Positions 8,274 to 18,000 of a stretch of DNA of 64,000 bases are shown piece by piece. The stretch covers positions 1 to 64,000 of the forward strand of contig CAKPVJ010000008.1 in the NCBI GenBank assembly GCA_934193515.1, read 5' to 3'. Position numbers and translations under genes: made by a program. Position 1 is the stretch's first letter, and each line of letters begins with the position of its first letter. The notes beneath the pieces were generated by a model. That model had not been told where the DNA came from. It did not search any database and worked only from the letters and a program-made list of their open reading frames with translations. Source of the DNA: an uncultured Megasphaera sp. (GTDB taxonomy: Bacteria; Bacillota; Negativicutes; Veillonellales; Megasphaeraceae).

Positions 8274-8303
8274 AGTTTAGACGAGAGGACACTGTACTGT
8301 CAA
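8274..8303 (-). promoter_or_regulatory. Promoter of the candidate small RNA
   Basis: On the minus strand TTGACA (8303-8298), an 18-base spacer and TAAACT (8279-8274). The predicted start, about seven bases on, coincides with the first base pairs of the hairpin at 8269-8242. Confidence 0.5.
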
Positions 8304-8437
8304 TACAATCCTAACTGCAGCAGGCCGTGAAAATACGAAGTATGCCGGCAGCATGGAAACGGGATAGTACGAAAATAATATGAATACATGGAATTTTCTT
8401 GCTGGCGGTAGAGGTATTTTTCTTTTTATAAAGAAAG

Positions 8438-8476
8438 ACTCCCCTATGCCAGATTTTTTGTGTGGCATAGGGGAGT
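8438..8476. terminator. Terminator downstream of the PBP gene (works in both directions)
   Basis: ACTCCCCTATGCCA (8438-8451) pairs perfectly over 14 bp with TGGCATAGGGGAGT (8463-8476). On the minus strand it is followed by a T-rich tract and ends the PBP gene transcript. Confidence 0.85.
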
Positions 8477-8492
8477 TTTGTGCCTTTATCCG

Positions 8493-10529
8493 TTATTGTT
8501 CTTTATTGTTGCGGGCTGCCTGTGATGGTGTTTTCTTTGTATCTGATGCTTTTTGCTTATCTTGATTGGATTTATTTTGTGCGGCAGATTTTTTCTTAGC
8601 CGTATCATTTGCTGCATCGGATTTCTTTTCTTCCTTGGGTTGTTCTGTTATGCGTTCCATGCCGGCAGGAACGGAGAATTCAGATGATTTGGCATCTTCT
8701 GTAGCAGAAGACATATAATCACGCCAAATTTCTGCCGGAATCGTACCGCCGTATACTTCGCCCAGGCTGTGTGCGCCTGTGTCATCGCCAATCCAAACGG
8801 CTGTTACAATATCCGGTGTATAGCCTACGAACCAGGCATCTACGTTGTTGTCCGTTGTCCCTGTTTTGCCGGCTGCCGGACGGCTGATAGCGGCTGCCGT
8901 GCCGGTGCCGTGTGTAATAACCCCTTCCAGCATGTAGGTCATTTCGTAGGCTTCTTTTTCTGTCATGACCTGTGTTTTTGTTTCATTGTGACTGTGCGAT
9001 GTTTCATCTTCAATCACATTGCCGTTTCGGTCAAGGATTTTTATAATGGCCGTCGGTTTGACATGAACTCCTTTGTTGGCAAATGTCCCATAGGCACTGG
9101 CCATTTCAAGCGGTGTAACGCCGCGAGTCAGACCGCCTAACGCCATGGCCAGATTGTCATCTTTTTTGTCCAATGTAGTAATGCCCATTTTTTTGGCATT
9201 GGCAATGATGCGGCTTGTGCCGACTTTATCTGCCAGCTGGACGGCAACGGTGTTGACCGAATTGGCTAAGGCATCGCTCAGGGTCATCGTGCCGCTGAAG
9301 CTCTTGCCGGCATTTTGCGGACTCCAACCGCCGTATGTCACGGGCTTGTCTTCAATCGTCGTAGCCGGAGTCATGTCATGCTGCAGTGCCGTCATATAGA
9401 CGAATGGCTTGAAGGCAGAACCAGGCTGACGAACGGCCATGCTGGCACGGTTGAAGCTGTCCTGGCCGCGTCCGCCGACCATAGCCAAGATATGACCGGT
9501 TTTAGGGTCAATAGAAACAATTGCTGCCTGCGGCTGCAGCAAGCCGTTTTTATCCCGGTAATTATCCGGCAAATGACGCAGTGCCCGTACAGCAGCGTGC
9601 TGTTTTTCAGCATCCATCGTCGTATAGATTTTCAGGCCTTCTTTGTAGAGAGCATCATCGCCGTATTTAGCAGCAACTTGCTGTGATACATAATCGATAA
9701 AGGAAGCTGTTTCCGCGTTTTCGGATGTTTGTTTTTTCTTGGTTAATTCCAAATCATCCGCTTTGGCGGCTTCGCCGTCAGTCTGAGAGATATAGCCGTA
9801 TTTGACCATTTGGTCGATTACGGTATTCGTGCGGTTTTTAGCTTCATTCAAATTATTAAACGGTGAGTAGTAATTTGGGCTTTTGGGAAGACCTGCCAGC
9901 ATAGCGCATTGTTTAAGCGTTAATTCACTGACGTCTTTATCAAAGTACGTTTTAGCGGCCGTTTGAATACCGTAGGCCCCTTGGCCGAAGTAAATCTGGT
10001 TCATATACATTTCCAGAATTTCTTTTTTACTGTATTTGCGTTCGATTTCCAAGGCAAGCATTGCTTCCTGAATTTTACGTTTCAGTGTTTGTTCCTGTGA
10101 AAGAAACGCGTTTTTGGCAAGCTGCTGCGTAATTGTACTGCCCCCTTGGGCAATACCGCGATTGGTGAAGTTGGTAATCACAGCACGAACGATGCCGATG
10201 GGGTCGATGCCGATATGGTCATAAAATCGGTTGTCTTCAGCGGCAATAAAAGCATTTTGCAAATTGGGCGGGACTTTGTTGATATCAATCGGCAGTCTGT
10301 TTTGGTCAGAATGAAGGGTTGTAATCAGCCGTCCGTGAATATCAAAAACTTGTGATGATACAGCTGGCCTCATGTTGTTGTTGACAGCCGGCAGGCTTTG
10401 GTATGCTGCAAAAATATAACCAAAGGCAAGACCGGCAGCAATGACAAAACAGAAGGCAATCAAGAGACGGATGCGGCGAAACGGCCCTGATTTTTTAGCG
10501 TGTTTTGCTCTGCGTCTGGGTGTGTACAT
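8493..10529 (-). CDS. ponA: Class A penicillin-binding protein (PBP1A-type transglycosylase/transpeptidase)
   Basis: Bifunctional peptidoglycan synthase of 678 residues. A basic cytoplasmic tail (1-22) is followed by one membrane anchor (about 23-45). The GT51 domain has AAEDNRFYDHIGID with catalytic Glu98 and GGSTITQQLAKN. The transpeptidase domain has the SxxK serine in PGSAFK (Ser371), an SVN-type motif (ANSVN) and AGKTGTTDN. The tail (about 620-678) is low complexity, rich in Lys, Ser, Asn and Gln, and probably disordered in the periplasm. The gene is convergent with the symporter and divergent from ppsA, and stands alone as a transcription unit. Confidence 0.95.
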   Translation of the reverse strand: MYTPRRRAKHAKKSGPFRRIRLLIAFCFVIAAGLAFGYIFAAYQSLPAVNNNMRPAVSSQVFDIHGRLITTLHSDQNRLPIDINKVPPNLQNAFIAAEDNRFYDHIGIDPIGIVRAVITNFTNRGIAQGGSTITQQLAKNAFLSQEQTLKRKIQEAMLALEIERKYSKKEILEMYMNQIYFGQGAYGIQTAAKTYFDKDVSELTLKQCAMLAGLPKSPNYYSPFNNLNEAKNRTNTVIDQMVKYGYISQTDGEAAKADDLELTKKKQTSENAETASFIDYVSQQVAAKYGDDALYKEGLKIYTTMDAEKQHAAVRALRHLPDNYRDKNGLLQPQAAIVSIDPKTGHILAMVGGRGQDSFNRASMAVRQPGSAFKPFVYMTALQHDMTPATTIEDKPVTYGGWSPQNAGKSFSGTMTLSDALANSVNTVAVQLADKVGTSRIIANAKKMGITTLDKKDDNLAMALGGLTRGVTPLEMASAYGTFANKGVHVKPTAIIKILDRNGNVIEDETSHSHNETKTQVMTEKEAYEMTYMLEGVITHGTGTAAAISRPAAGKTGTTDNNVDAWFVGYTPDIVTAVWIGDDTGAHSLGEVYGGTIPAEIWRDYMSSATEDAKSSEFSVPAGMERITEQPKEEKKSDAANDTAKKKSAAQNKSNQDKQKASDTKKTPSQAARNNKEQ

Positions 10530-10818
10530 ATATCCTCCTAATATAAAGCGGGCGTGACAAGGGGTGCCAAACTAGCGGGCGCGGACGATGCCAAACTCGT
10601 TTCCATAATGGTTTGACATAGATAAATAAACTTTACTAATTCCTTATTATAGCATATTCATGTTTATAAGCCTATATATGTATAGATACTTTTGTATCAT
10701 GAAAACACGGCAAATCCAAGACAACTATGTTTCATGTATATTAATAGGATATAAAATATAATATATAAAGTAGTATATGACATTGTAAAAATAATATACC
10801 ATAAATAAAAGAATTATC
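10530..10818. other. AT-rich intergenic region between divergent ponA and ppsA
   Basis: Holds the ponA promoter region; on the minus strand TATAAT at 10651-10646 is a possible -10 without a clear -35. An imperfect inverted pair, TTTTGTATCATGAAAACA near 10690 and TATGTTTCATGTATA near 10728, could be a regulator site. No reading frame or structured RNA is evident. Confidence 0.4.
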
Positions 10819-10847
10819 TTGACAAGGCTAGACTAATAGAGTACTAT
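10819..10847 (+). promoter_or_regulatory. ppsA promoter
   Basis: TTGACA (10819-10824), a 17-base spacer and TACTAT (10842-10847). A TATAAT at 10845-10850 would need a 20-base spacer. The start would fall near 10855, directly before the AATAGTATACA box. Confidence 0.6.
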
Positions 10848-10861
10848 AATGATGAAAACAC

Positions 10862-10876
10862 TTTAAATAGTATACA
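10862..10876 (+). promoter_or_regulatory. Candidate CcpN-like operator at ppsA
   Basis: TTTAAATAGTATACA occurs here between the promoter and the ribosome-binding site (AGGAGG, 10886-10891), and again base for base at 13382-13396 in front of the ccpN-like gene. Position just downstream of the start site suits a repressor. Inference from the exact 15-bp repeat. Confidence 0.5.
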
Positions 10877-10900
10877 CATTATCGCAGGAGGTAAAGGGAT

Positions 10901-13303
10901 ATGGCAATGGATAGAGAGAAAGCTTTTGTATTATGGTTCGATGAACTGCGTCGGGGTGACGTAGCCTTAGTTGGCGGCAAATCGTCTTCTTTGGGAGAAT
11001 TGACATCACAGACCAGCGTGCCTGTACCATACGGGTTTGCAACGACTGCAGAAGGGTATCGCTATTTCATGCACGCTACCGGACTCGATAAAAAAATAAA
11101 AGAATTGCTGCAGGGACTGACTGATGTAGAAGATCCGATTCAGCTCCGCAGTGTTACGGCAGATATTCGCGCAGCTATCTGCGCAGCAGATATGCCGGAC
11201 GATTTGGCAGATGCTATTCGAAAAAGCTACGATGAATTAGGCAAAAAAGTAGGAGAAGCTAATCCGTTTGTTGCCGTACGTTCCAGCGCAACCGCAGAAG
11301 ACCTGCCAGATGCCAGCTTTGCCGGCCAGCAGGATACGTATTTAAACGTACAGGGTGCTGATATGGTCATTCAGAAAGTAAAAGAATGCTATGCCTCGAC
11401 CTTTACGGACCGTGCGACATACTACCGTACGAAAAAAGGTTTCGATCATTTATCCGTTGCATTGAGCGCAGCCGTTCAGATGATGGTATTTTCCAAAGCC
11501 GCCGGTGTTATGTTTACTGTAGATTTGGTAACAGGCGATGATTCGACTATTACGATTGAAGGGGCCTGGGGTCTTGGCGAATATGTCGTACAAGGTACGG
11601 TTACGCCGGATAATTTCAAAGTCAAGAAAGATGATTTGACGATTCTTTCCAAGATGATTAATACGAAACCGATCAAATTAGTACGTAAACCAGGCGGCGA
11701 CTGCGAAGAACAGCTCGTTTCTGAAGACGAACAGAAAAAGCAGGTTATTTCCGACGAACAAGTAAAAGAATTGGCAACGTATGCCAAGGCAATTGAAGAC
11801 CACTATGGCTGCTACATGGACATGGAATGGGGCGTTGACGAACGGGATAACAAAGTATGGCTGCTGCAGGCTCGCCCGGAAACGGTTTGGTCTAAGAAAA
11901 ATAAAGAAAAAAAAGAAAAACAGGAAGAAAACGCAGCCGTTACGACAGAACGCAGCGTCGTTGTCAAAGGCTTACCTGCCAGCCCGGGCAGTGCTGCCGG
12001 TAAAGCCCACATTATCTTAGATCCGGCTCAGATTGCTGAATTTAAAGACGGCGAAATTCTCGTTACGACGATGACCGCTCCGGACTGGGTACCGGCGATG
12101 AAGAAAGCAAAAGCCATTGTAACCGATGCAGGCGGCATGACCTGCCATGCGTCTATTGTCAGCCGTGAATTGGGGATTCCGTGCATTGTCGGCACGAAGA
12201 GCCGCAGTGTAGAAGCCACGACGACGATTGAAGACGGCATGGAAATTACCGTTGATGCAACAAATGGCATTGTATACGCCGGCGTAGTTTCCGACATTGT
12301 CAAACCGAAAGAAGCAGCCGCTCCGGCAGGAACGACGACCGTAGTAGCCGCAGAACCGGCACCGATTACCGGCACTAAGATTTATATGAATCTCGGCAAC
12401 CCGGATTTGGCTGAAAAATACGGCAAACTTCCCTGCGATGGTATTGGCTTGATGCGTGAAGAATTTATTTGGACGACCTTTATTCATGAACATCCGCTGT
12501 ATTTGATTGAAATTGGTCAGGCAGACCGCGTCGTCAATCAGCTGGCTGACGGCATGCGCAAAGTTTGCCAGGCATTGGCACCGCGCCCAGTAACGCTCCG
12601 CCTCAGCGATTTCAAATCCAGCGAATACCGCAACCTGAAAGGCGGCGATGCCTATGAACCGCAGGAAAGCAGTGCCCTTTTAGGATGGCGCGGCGCTTCT
12701 CGGTATTACGATCCCAAATACATTGAAGCCTTCAAACTGGAACTGCAGGCTGTCCGCAAAGTACGAGAAGAATACGGCTTTAAGAATTTGAATATTATGG
12801 TTCCGTTCTGCCGCCGCGTTGATGAAATGGAACGGATTGTCAATATTATGGCAGGTGAAGGACTGCACCGCGGCCCGGACTTCAAAGTATGGCTCATGGC
12901 AGAAATTCCGTCGAATATCATTATGGCCGATCAGTTCAATAAATTTGTCGATGGCTATTCGATTGGCTCCAATGATTTGACGATGCTCATTATGGGCTGC
13001 GACCGTGATAACGAAACTGTTGCGCCTCTCTTTGATGAACGCAACTTGGCTGTCAAGAGAGCCATTCGCCACTTGATTGCCGTAGCGCATAAAGACGGCA
13101 AAACCGTATCGATTTGCGGCCAGGCCCCGAGCGTATATCCTGATTTTGCAGAATTCCTCGTCAAGAGCGGAATTGATTCCATTTCTGTCAATCCGGATGC
13201 CGTTGTTGCAACACGTAAACATGTTGCACAAATCGAACAGCGTATCCTAATGGATTCCCTGACCGGAAAAGGTCGTGCAGAAACAGAAGATTATACATGG
13301 TAA
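10901..13303 (+). CDS. ppsA: Phosphoenolpyruvate synthase (pyruvate, water dikinase)
   Basis: Makes PEP from pyruvate and ATP, the entry to gluconeogenesis from lactate or pyruvate. The 800-residue protein has the N-terminal ATP-grasp part (GGKSSSLGEL near residue 28; VRSSATAEDLPDASFAGQQ near 125), a phosphohistidine swivel domain with GGMTCHASIVSRELG (catalytic His416) and a C-terminal PEP/pyruvate barrel ending in the catalytic Cys of ICGQAPS (near 739). Length and order are normal. A lysine/glutamate-rich linker near 330-345 joins the first two domains. The next two genes encode its likely repressor and its regulatory kinase. Confidence 0.95.
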   Translation: MAMDREKAFVLWFDELRRGDVALVGGKSSSLGELTSQTSVPVPYGFATTAEGYRYFMHATGLDKKIKELLQGLTDVEDPIQLRSVTADIRAAICAADMPDDLADAIRKSYDELGKKVGEANPFVAVRSSATAEDLPDASFAGQQDTYLNVQGADMVIQKVKECYASTFTDRATYYRTKKGFDHLSVALSAAVQMMVFSKAAGVMFTVDLVTGDDSTITIEGAWGLGEYVVQGTVTPDNFKVKKDDLTILSKMINTKPIKLVRKPGGDCEEQLVSEDEQKKQVISDEQVKELATYAKAIEDHYGCYMDMEWGVDERDNKVWLLQARPETVWSKKNKEKKEKQEENAAVTTERSVVVKGLPASPGSAAGKAHIILDPAQIAEFKDGEILVTTMTAPDWVPAMKKAKAIVTDAGGMTCHASIVSRELGIPCIVGTKSRSVEATTTIEDGMEITVDATNGIVYAGVVSDIVKPKEAAAPAGTTTVVAAEPAPITGTKIYMNLGNPDLAEKYGKLPCDGIGLMREEFIWTTFIHEHPLYLIEIGQADRVVNQLADGMRKVCQALAPRPVTLRLSDFKSSEYRNLKGGDAYEPQESSALLGWRGASRYYDPKYIEAFKLELQAVRKVREEYGFKNLNIMVPFCRRVDEMERIVNIMAGEGLHRGPDFKVWLMAEIPSNIIMADQFNKFVDGYSIGSNDLTMLIMGCDRDNETVAPLFDERNLAVKRAIRHLIAVAHKDGKTVSICGQAPSVYPDFAEFLVKSGIDSISVNPDAVVATRKHVAQIEQRILMDSLTGKGRAETEDYTW

Positions 13304-13325
13304 TTTGATATACAGATAGCGTAAA

Positions 13326-13375
13326 AGGCGGTGTCCAAAGGAAAATCCTATTTCTTTTGGCCCGTCTTTTTAGTA
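13326..13375 (+). terminator. Possible terminator after ppsA
   Basis: An imperfect stem (GTCCAAAGGAAA with TTTCTTTTGGCCC) is followed by T5. It would separate ppsA from the regulator gene, which has its own candidate operator. Confidence 0.4.
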
Positions 13376-13378
13376 TAT

Positions 13379-13396
13379 CTATTTAAATAGTATACA
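13379..13396 (+). promoter_or_regulatory. Candidate operator before the ccpN-like gene
   Basis: A perfect palindrome CTATTTAAATAG (13379-13390) overlaps the TTTAAATAGTATACA box (13382-13396) that also precedes ppsA. The site would let the regulator control its own gene. A -10-like GATATTAATA follows near 13415. Confidence 0.45.
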
Positions 13397-13468
13397 TAAA
13401 TGCGTAAATGTGATATGATATTAATAAAAATGGTTATATTATTGTACCCTGGGAGGTGAAACCGCGAT

Positions 13469-14110
13469 ATGCTATCGGAACGGCAAGAAACGATTTTGCG
13501 TATTGTGAAAGAAAGCAGCCCGATTACTGGGCAGAAAATAGCCAATCAGCTCCATGTTACACGGGCAGCGCTGCGGTCTGACCTGGCAATTTTAACGATG
13601 TTGGGATTGATTGACGCACGTCCTAAACTGGGATACTTTTTTGTGGGCGACCAAGAAAAAGATTTGTTATCTCAAGCTATTATGGATATTAATATTGAAA
13701 CATGTCTCTCGCAGCCTGTTATTGTGGGAGAACATACCAGTGCGTATGATGCTATTATTGCCATGTTTACAGAAGATGTCGGCACGGTATTTGTCGGCAC
13801 AGACAATATACTGGCCGGCGTAGTATCCAGAAAAGATTTGCTGAAAACCGCAATGGGAAATAATGATTTGCGGGCGCTGCCGGTGCGTATGGTCATGACG
13901 CCTGTCAGCAAGTTGATTTATGTACAGCCTCATGAAAAGGCATTGGTAGCGGCACAGCGGATGATTGAGTATGAAGTAGATTGTCTGCCTGTCGTCCGCG
14001 TCATGGATACAGATGATGAAGAACGCAAAGAACTGCAGATTGTAGGAAGAATATCCAAAACGAACATTACCCGCTTATTTGTAGAATGCGGCTTAGGGAG
14101 GAGAACGTAA
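13469..14110 (+). CDS. ccpN: CcpN-like HTH-CBS transcriptional repressor
   Basis: A 213-residue regulator with an N-terminal winged HTH (about 1-60, with ITGQKIANQLHVTRAALRSDLAIL) and two CBS domains (about 75-205), the layout of CcpN of Bacillus subtilis, which represses gluconeogenic genes and senses the energy state through its CBS pair. GGGAGG lies just before ATG 13469. As in B. subtilis it is followed at once by the ppsR (yqfL-type) gene, here two bases away. The regulated gene is probably ppsA immediately upstream, given the shared 15-bp box. Confidence 0.85.
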   Translation: MLSERQETILRIVKESSPITGQKIANQLHVTRAALRSDLAILTMLGLIDARPKLGYFFVGDQEKDLLSQAIMDINIETCLSQPVIVGEHTSAYDAIIAMFTEDVGTVFVGTDNILAGVVSRKDLLKTAMGNNDLRALPVRMVMTPVSKLIYVQPHEKALVAAQRMIEYEVDCLPVVRVMDTDDEERKELQIVGRISKTNITRLFVECGLGRRT

Positions 14111-14111
14111 C

Positions 14112-14933
14112 GTGAGCAAACCAATTATTTATGCCTGCTCAGACTCATTGGGGGACACAGCTGAACGAGTTGCCAGAGCAGCAGCAAGTCAGTACGACAA
14201 GCAGGAATTTGATATTATGCGCATGCCTTACATACGGACGGAACAGCAAGTCGAGGATTTGGTGCAGAAAGCCGTAGAAAATCAGGCCATGATTTGTTAT
14301 ACGATTATTTCGCCGGTACTGCGCAACAAACTAAAAACGCTGACGAGTGCTGCCCATATTACGGCGATTGATATTATCGGCCCTATGCTGGCTGGCGTAG
14401 GAACGCTGACTGAGACGGAACCGACGACCAAACCGGGAATGATTCATCAACTCGATGAAGAATATTTCAAACGGGTAGAAGCGATTGAGTTTGCTGTTAA
14501 GTTTGATGACGGCAAAAATCCGATGGGATTTTTGAAGGCAGACATCGTCATTGTCGGCGTATCCCGTACTTCCAAAACGCCGCTGTCCATGTATTTGGCT
14601 CATAAACGAGTCAAAGCGGCCAATCTGCCGCTGGTGCCGGAAGTCGCACTGCCGCCGGAATTGTTTGAAGTACCGGCACGAAAAATTGTCGGCTTGATTA
14701 TTGACCCATTTAAATTGAATTTTATTCGTTCGGAACGGCTGCGCAGCATGGGCCTGGATTCGAATGCCAGTTACGCCAATATTGAACGCATCAATGAAGA
14801 ATTGACCTATGCGCGGGGCGTAATGCGTCGGCTGCACTGTCCGATTATTGATGTATCTTCAAAAGCAATTGAAGAAACAGCCAATCTTGTTATGGAAATT
14901 GTCAAACGTAATAAAGAGCTGTATCACGAATAA
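14112..14933 (+). CDS. ppsR: PEP synthase regulatory protein (kinase/pyrophosphorylase, DUF299)
   Basis: Bifunctional ADP-dependent kinase and phosphate-dependent pyrophosphorylase that inactivates and reactivates PEP synthase or pyruvate phosphate dikinase by modifying a Thr next to the catalytic His. The 273-residue protein has the N-terminal IYACSDSLGDTAERVARAA and the P-loop-like GVSRTSKTPLSMYLA (about 152-166). GTG is the start, one base after the previous stop. In ppsA the residue pair before the catalytic His is Thr-Cys (MTCHA), so a target Thr is present. All three genes form one regulatory unit. Confidence 0.93.
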   Translation: MSKPIIYACSDSLGDTAERVARAAASQYDKQEFDIMRMPYIRTEQQVEDLVQKAVENQAMICYTIISPVLRNKLKTLTSAAHITAIDIIGPMLAGVGTLTETEPTTKPGMIHQLDEEYFKRVEAIEFAVKFDDGKNPMGFLKADIVIVGVSRTSKTPLSMYLAHKRVKAANLPLVPEVALPPELFEVPARKIVGLIIDPFKLNFIRSERLRSMGLDSNASYANIERINEELTYARGVMRRLHCPIIDVSSKAIEETANLVMEIVKRNKELYHE

Positions 14934-14945
14934 AATGGCATAGGG

Positions 14946-14972
14946 AAAAGACGCCATTTGGCGTCTTTTTTT
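14946..14972 (+). terminator. Terminator after ppsR
   Basis: AAAAGACGCC (14946-14955) and GGCGTCTTTT (14960-14969) form a short perfect hairpin with loop ATTT and a T7 tail. It lies only 46 bases before the next start codon, so the following unit needs read-through or a promoter close by that I cannot see. Confidence 0.8.
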
Positions 14973-15017
14973 GCTATATACATGCCGGGTTCTTGGATTT
15001 TACAGGAGAATAAAGCG

Positions 15018-18000
15018 ATGACACATGAAACGACTGCCCTCTACGAGGCCATACAGCAGGCACTGCAGGAACCGGAGTTTTTGCAGATCGCCGGACTGGA
15101 CAGACAGGATATGCAGCAATTGATGCAGACAATGCAGCTGTCCCAAAAAGTAAACGCGTTATGGACGTGCCGCAGTGAAGACGGCTGGTTTTATTCTCCT
15201 GCTGTTCTTCAAGTACTGCAGACCGCTTCCGTATGGCAGCAGGTACCGGAAGGCGGCTGGCTGGCATACTGCTACTGCAGCGTATTGGAACGACTCTTTC
15301 CAAGTACAGGCGCGCAGTGGACCTGCTGGGACGGGACGCCTGTCAGGCATGGCGATGCAGAACCGTATCGGCTGGGCCGCTTGCTTTTTATGCAGATTTT
15401 GCGCGGACTGTATGAATATGAAGCAAGAAACAATGTATTCAATCCGACTAAAAATTTTGATTTTTTATCCTATGAAGAAGTAATCCGGCAGGGATATACG
15501 CAGGAATACCTGATCATGAAGCGTATTTTTGCCGATGAATATATTTATGAATTCATGCGTATTGGCGCGGATATTTCTCCGTTTAATACATTGGGACATA
15601 TTGCCGGTGTTCATTATGTTGCCGTGTATGCAGCGCGGCAGCTGGCGAAAGCCGGCGTTCCCGTAGATACGGCATTGATTTCTGGGGCAGCTGCCTGTCA
15701 TGACTTGGGAAAATACGGCTGCAAAAAGAATGAAGAAAAACGAGTTCCTTATTTACATTATTATTATACGGGTATGTGGTGCCAACACAGGGGATTATCC
15801 GGCATCGGCCATATTGCAGCCAATCATTCTGTCTGGGATTTGGAATTGGAAAATCTGTCTGTGGAATCGCTGCTTTTGATATACGCCGATTTTCGCGTCA
15901 AAAGTACTCGCAGCAAGCAGGGCGAAGAAGTGATTCACTTTTATACCTTGGCTGAAGCGTTTGACGTTATTTTGAGCAAATTGGACGATGTAGATGCTGC
16001 CAAGAAACAGCGGTATCAAAAAGTATATGCTAAACTGGCGGACTTTGAACAATTTATGAAGGAACAGGGCGTATGTGTGGAGCTGCCTGCAGATTTTTCA
16101 AACCGCCCGGCAGCATTCAAACGACGGACTGTAAAAGAAAAGGTGCTGCTGGACGGCCAAGAGGTGGTGGACCAATTAAAATATGCGGCGATTGACCACA
16201 ATATCCGGCTTATGAGCCTGTTTCGGGACGAAAGCGACTTTGGTAAATTAATCGAAGCTGCGCGCAGCGAGCGGCTGTGGAAAAATGTTCGCACATATAT
16301 GGGGATTTTTGAAGAATATTCTACGTATATGACAGAACATCAAAAAGTAATGATAGTCGCATTTTTGTATGAATTATTATCTCATAAAGAAGGAGATATC
16401 CGTATGCAGGCAGCGGCGCTTATGGGACGTATTACTGCTGATTTTAATGACCCCTATACGAAAGAACTGCCGCAAGGCGTATCACTGCCCCGTAAAAGCG
16501 TGACGAATGCGTCGCTGTTTGCACAGTATACGGAGATGATTTTGCATCCGGATATTCGTTTCACAGAACAGCATACACAGTGGATAGGCTATTGTTTCAG
16601 TACCTTTGTCAATTCCGTACTGGCTCACTGTCCGGCGTCAGACAGAGCGGTATATCTGGCTGTCCTGCAGAAATATTACAGTGTCGGCACGTATACAGAC
16701 GAACAGTATATTATCTTGCTGAAAGCTTTGGCTGATATGGATAATGCGGCAGTTTGCGGCACGTTCATGGAAACGGCACAGCCGTTTATCCTAAAGGCTC
16801 TCCAATCGGATTCTTATACGCTGCGTATTGCCGCACTGCTTACGGCACGGCGTGTTTTGCCGGCATATACTGGTAAGCGCTGGTATCAGGAACTGCTGCA
16901 GGTCATGAAGTTGCCGACGGAATGCCGCAGTTTTGAAGAAAATGAGGGCAGCCTGTTTTTAGTTGATTTAAAAATGGGAACGCATTGGGTTGTCAAAGTT
17001 GCGAATATAGAACTCATGCTGCGCTGTGTAGATGAACAGTGCCGTAAAGGCGACGTCATGCATTTAGGCATGCATTTGACAAATTTGCTGAAAGTCAGTG
17101 AAACTATTTTTGTCCGTCAGGCAGCAGGAGAAGGCCTGCTGCACATTGCCGACAAGATGACGTATTCACAGCGCAATGAATTGGCAGTGGAATTATTTAA
17201 CGGCTTAGAAATCGGCGATCCTCAGATTGCCAAATACATGCCGGAATTTTTAGGGCGCATGATTCTCAAACTGCCGCCGCAGGAGTTTGATGAATGTATC
17301 AGCACGATTGCGTCTCAGATCGTGTCAGCCAATATCCAGCTGGCATCGGCGATGGTTCATACAGTAGGTGTTATTTTGGAACACTTTGCTGCCTTTGCTG
17401 CCGCATTTCCGGAAGATGAGGCCAGCCATCGAAAACGGCAGCTGCGGCTTTTGTATATTATGATAAAAGCCTTTGCGCATTACAATAAAGAATTGAGCCG
17501 CGATGCATTTCGCGACATGGGCCGATTTATTTTCGGCAGCGTACAAATGGCACTGCCGCAGAAGGATATTCTCTTTGCTCACTGTTATAAAAAACTGCTG
17601 GTTCTTTTGGATGAAAATTCAGAAGAAACACTGGATTTTTACAGTAATGCCGCCGTACTCAACCACATGTACCGCTATATTGGGCAGCATCAGTTTGCCA
17701 AGGGAGAGTTTGCCTTTGCGGCCCATCGCAAAGCTTGTTTTTATCCTGGGACATTTGATCCCTTCAGCCTGGGACATAAAGCCGTTGCCTGCAAAATTCG
17801 GGATTTGGGGTTTGATGTTTACTTGGCTTTGGATGAATTTTCTTGGTCCAAACATACTCAGCCTCGTCTGATGCGGCGTAAAATTATGAATATGTCTGTG
17901 GCTGATGAAGAAAACATATATCCGTTTCCCGATGATATACCGGTCAATATTGCCAATCCGCAGGATATTCATTGCCTGAAAGAAATTTTTTCCGGGAAAG

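Noticed and set aside
14958..15017. TTG start adding 20 residues to the giant protein
   Set aside because: It lies in the stem of the ppsR terminator with no ribosome-binding site; ATG 15018 has AGGAG at a good distance.
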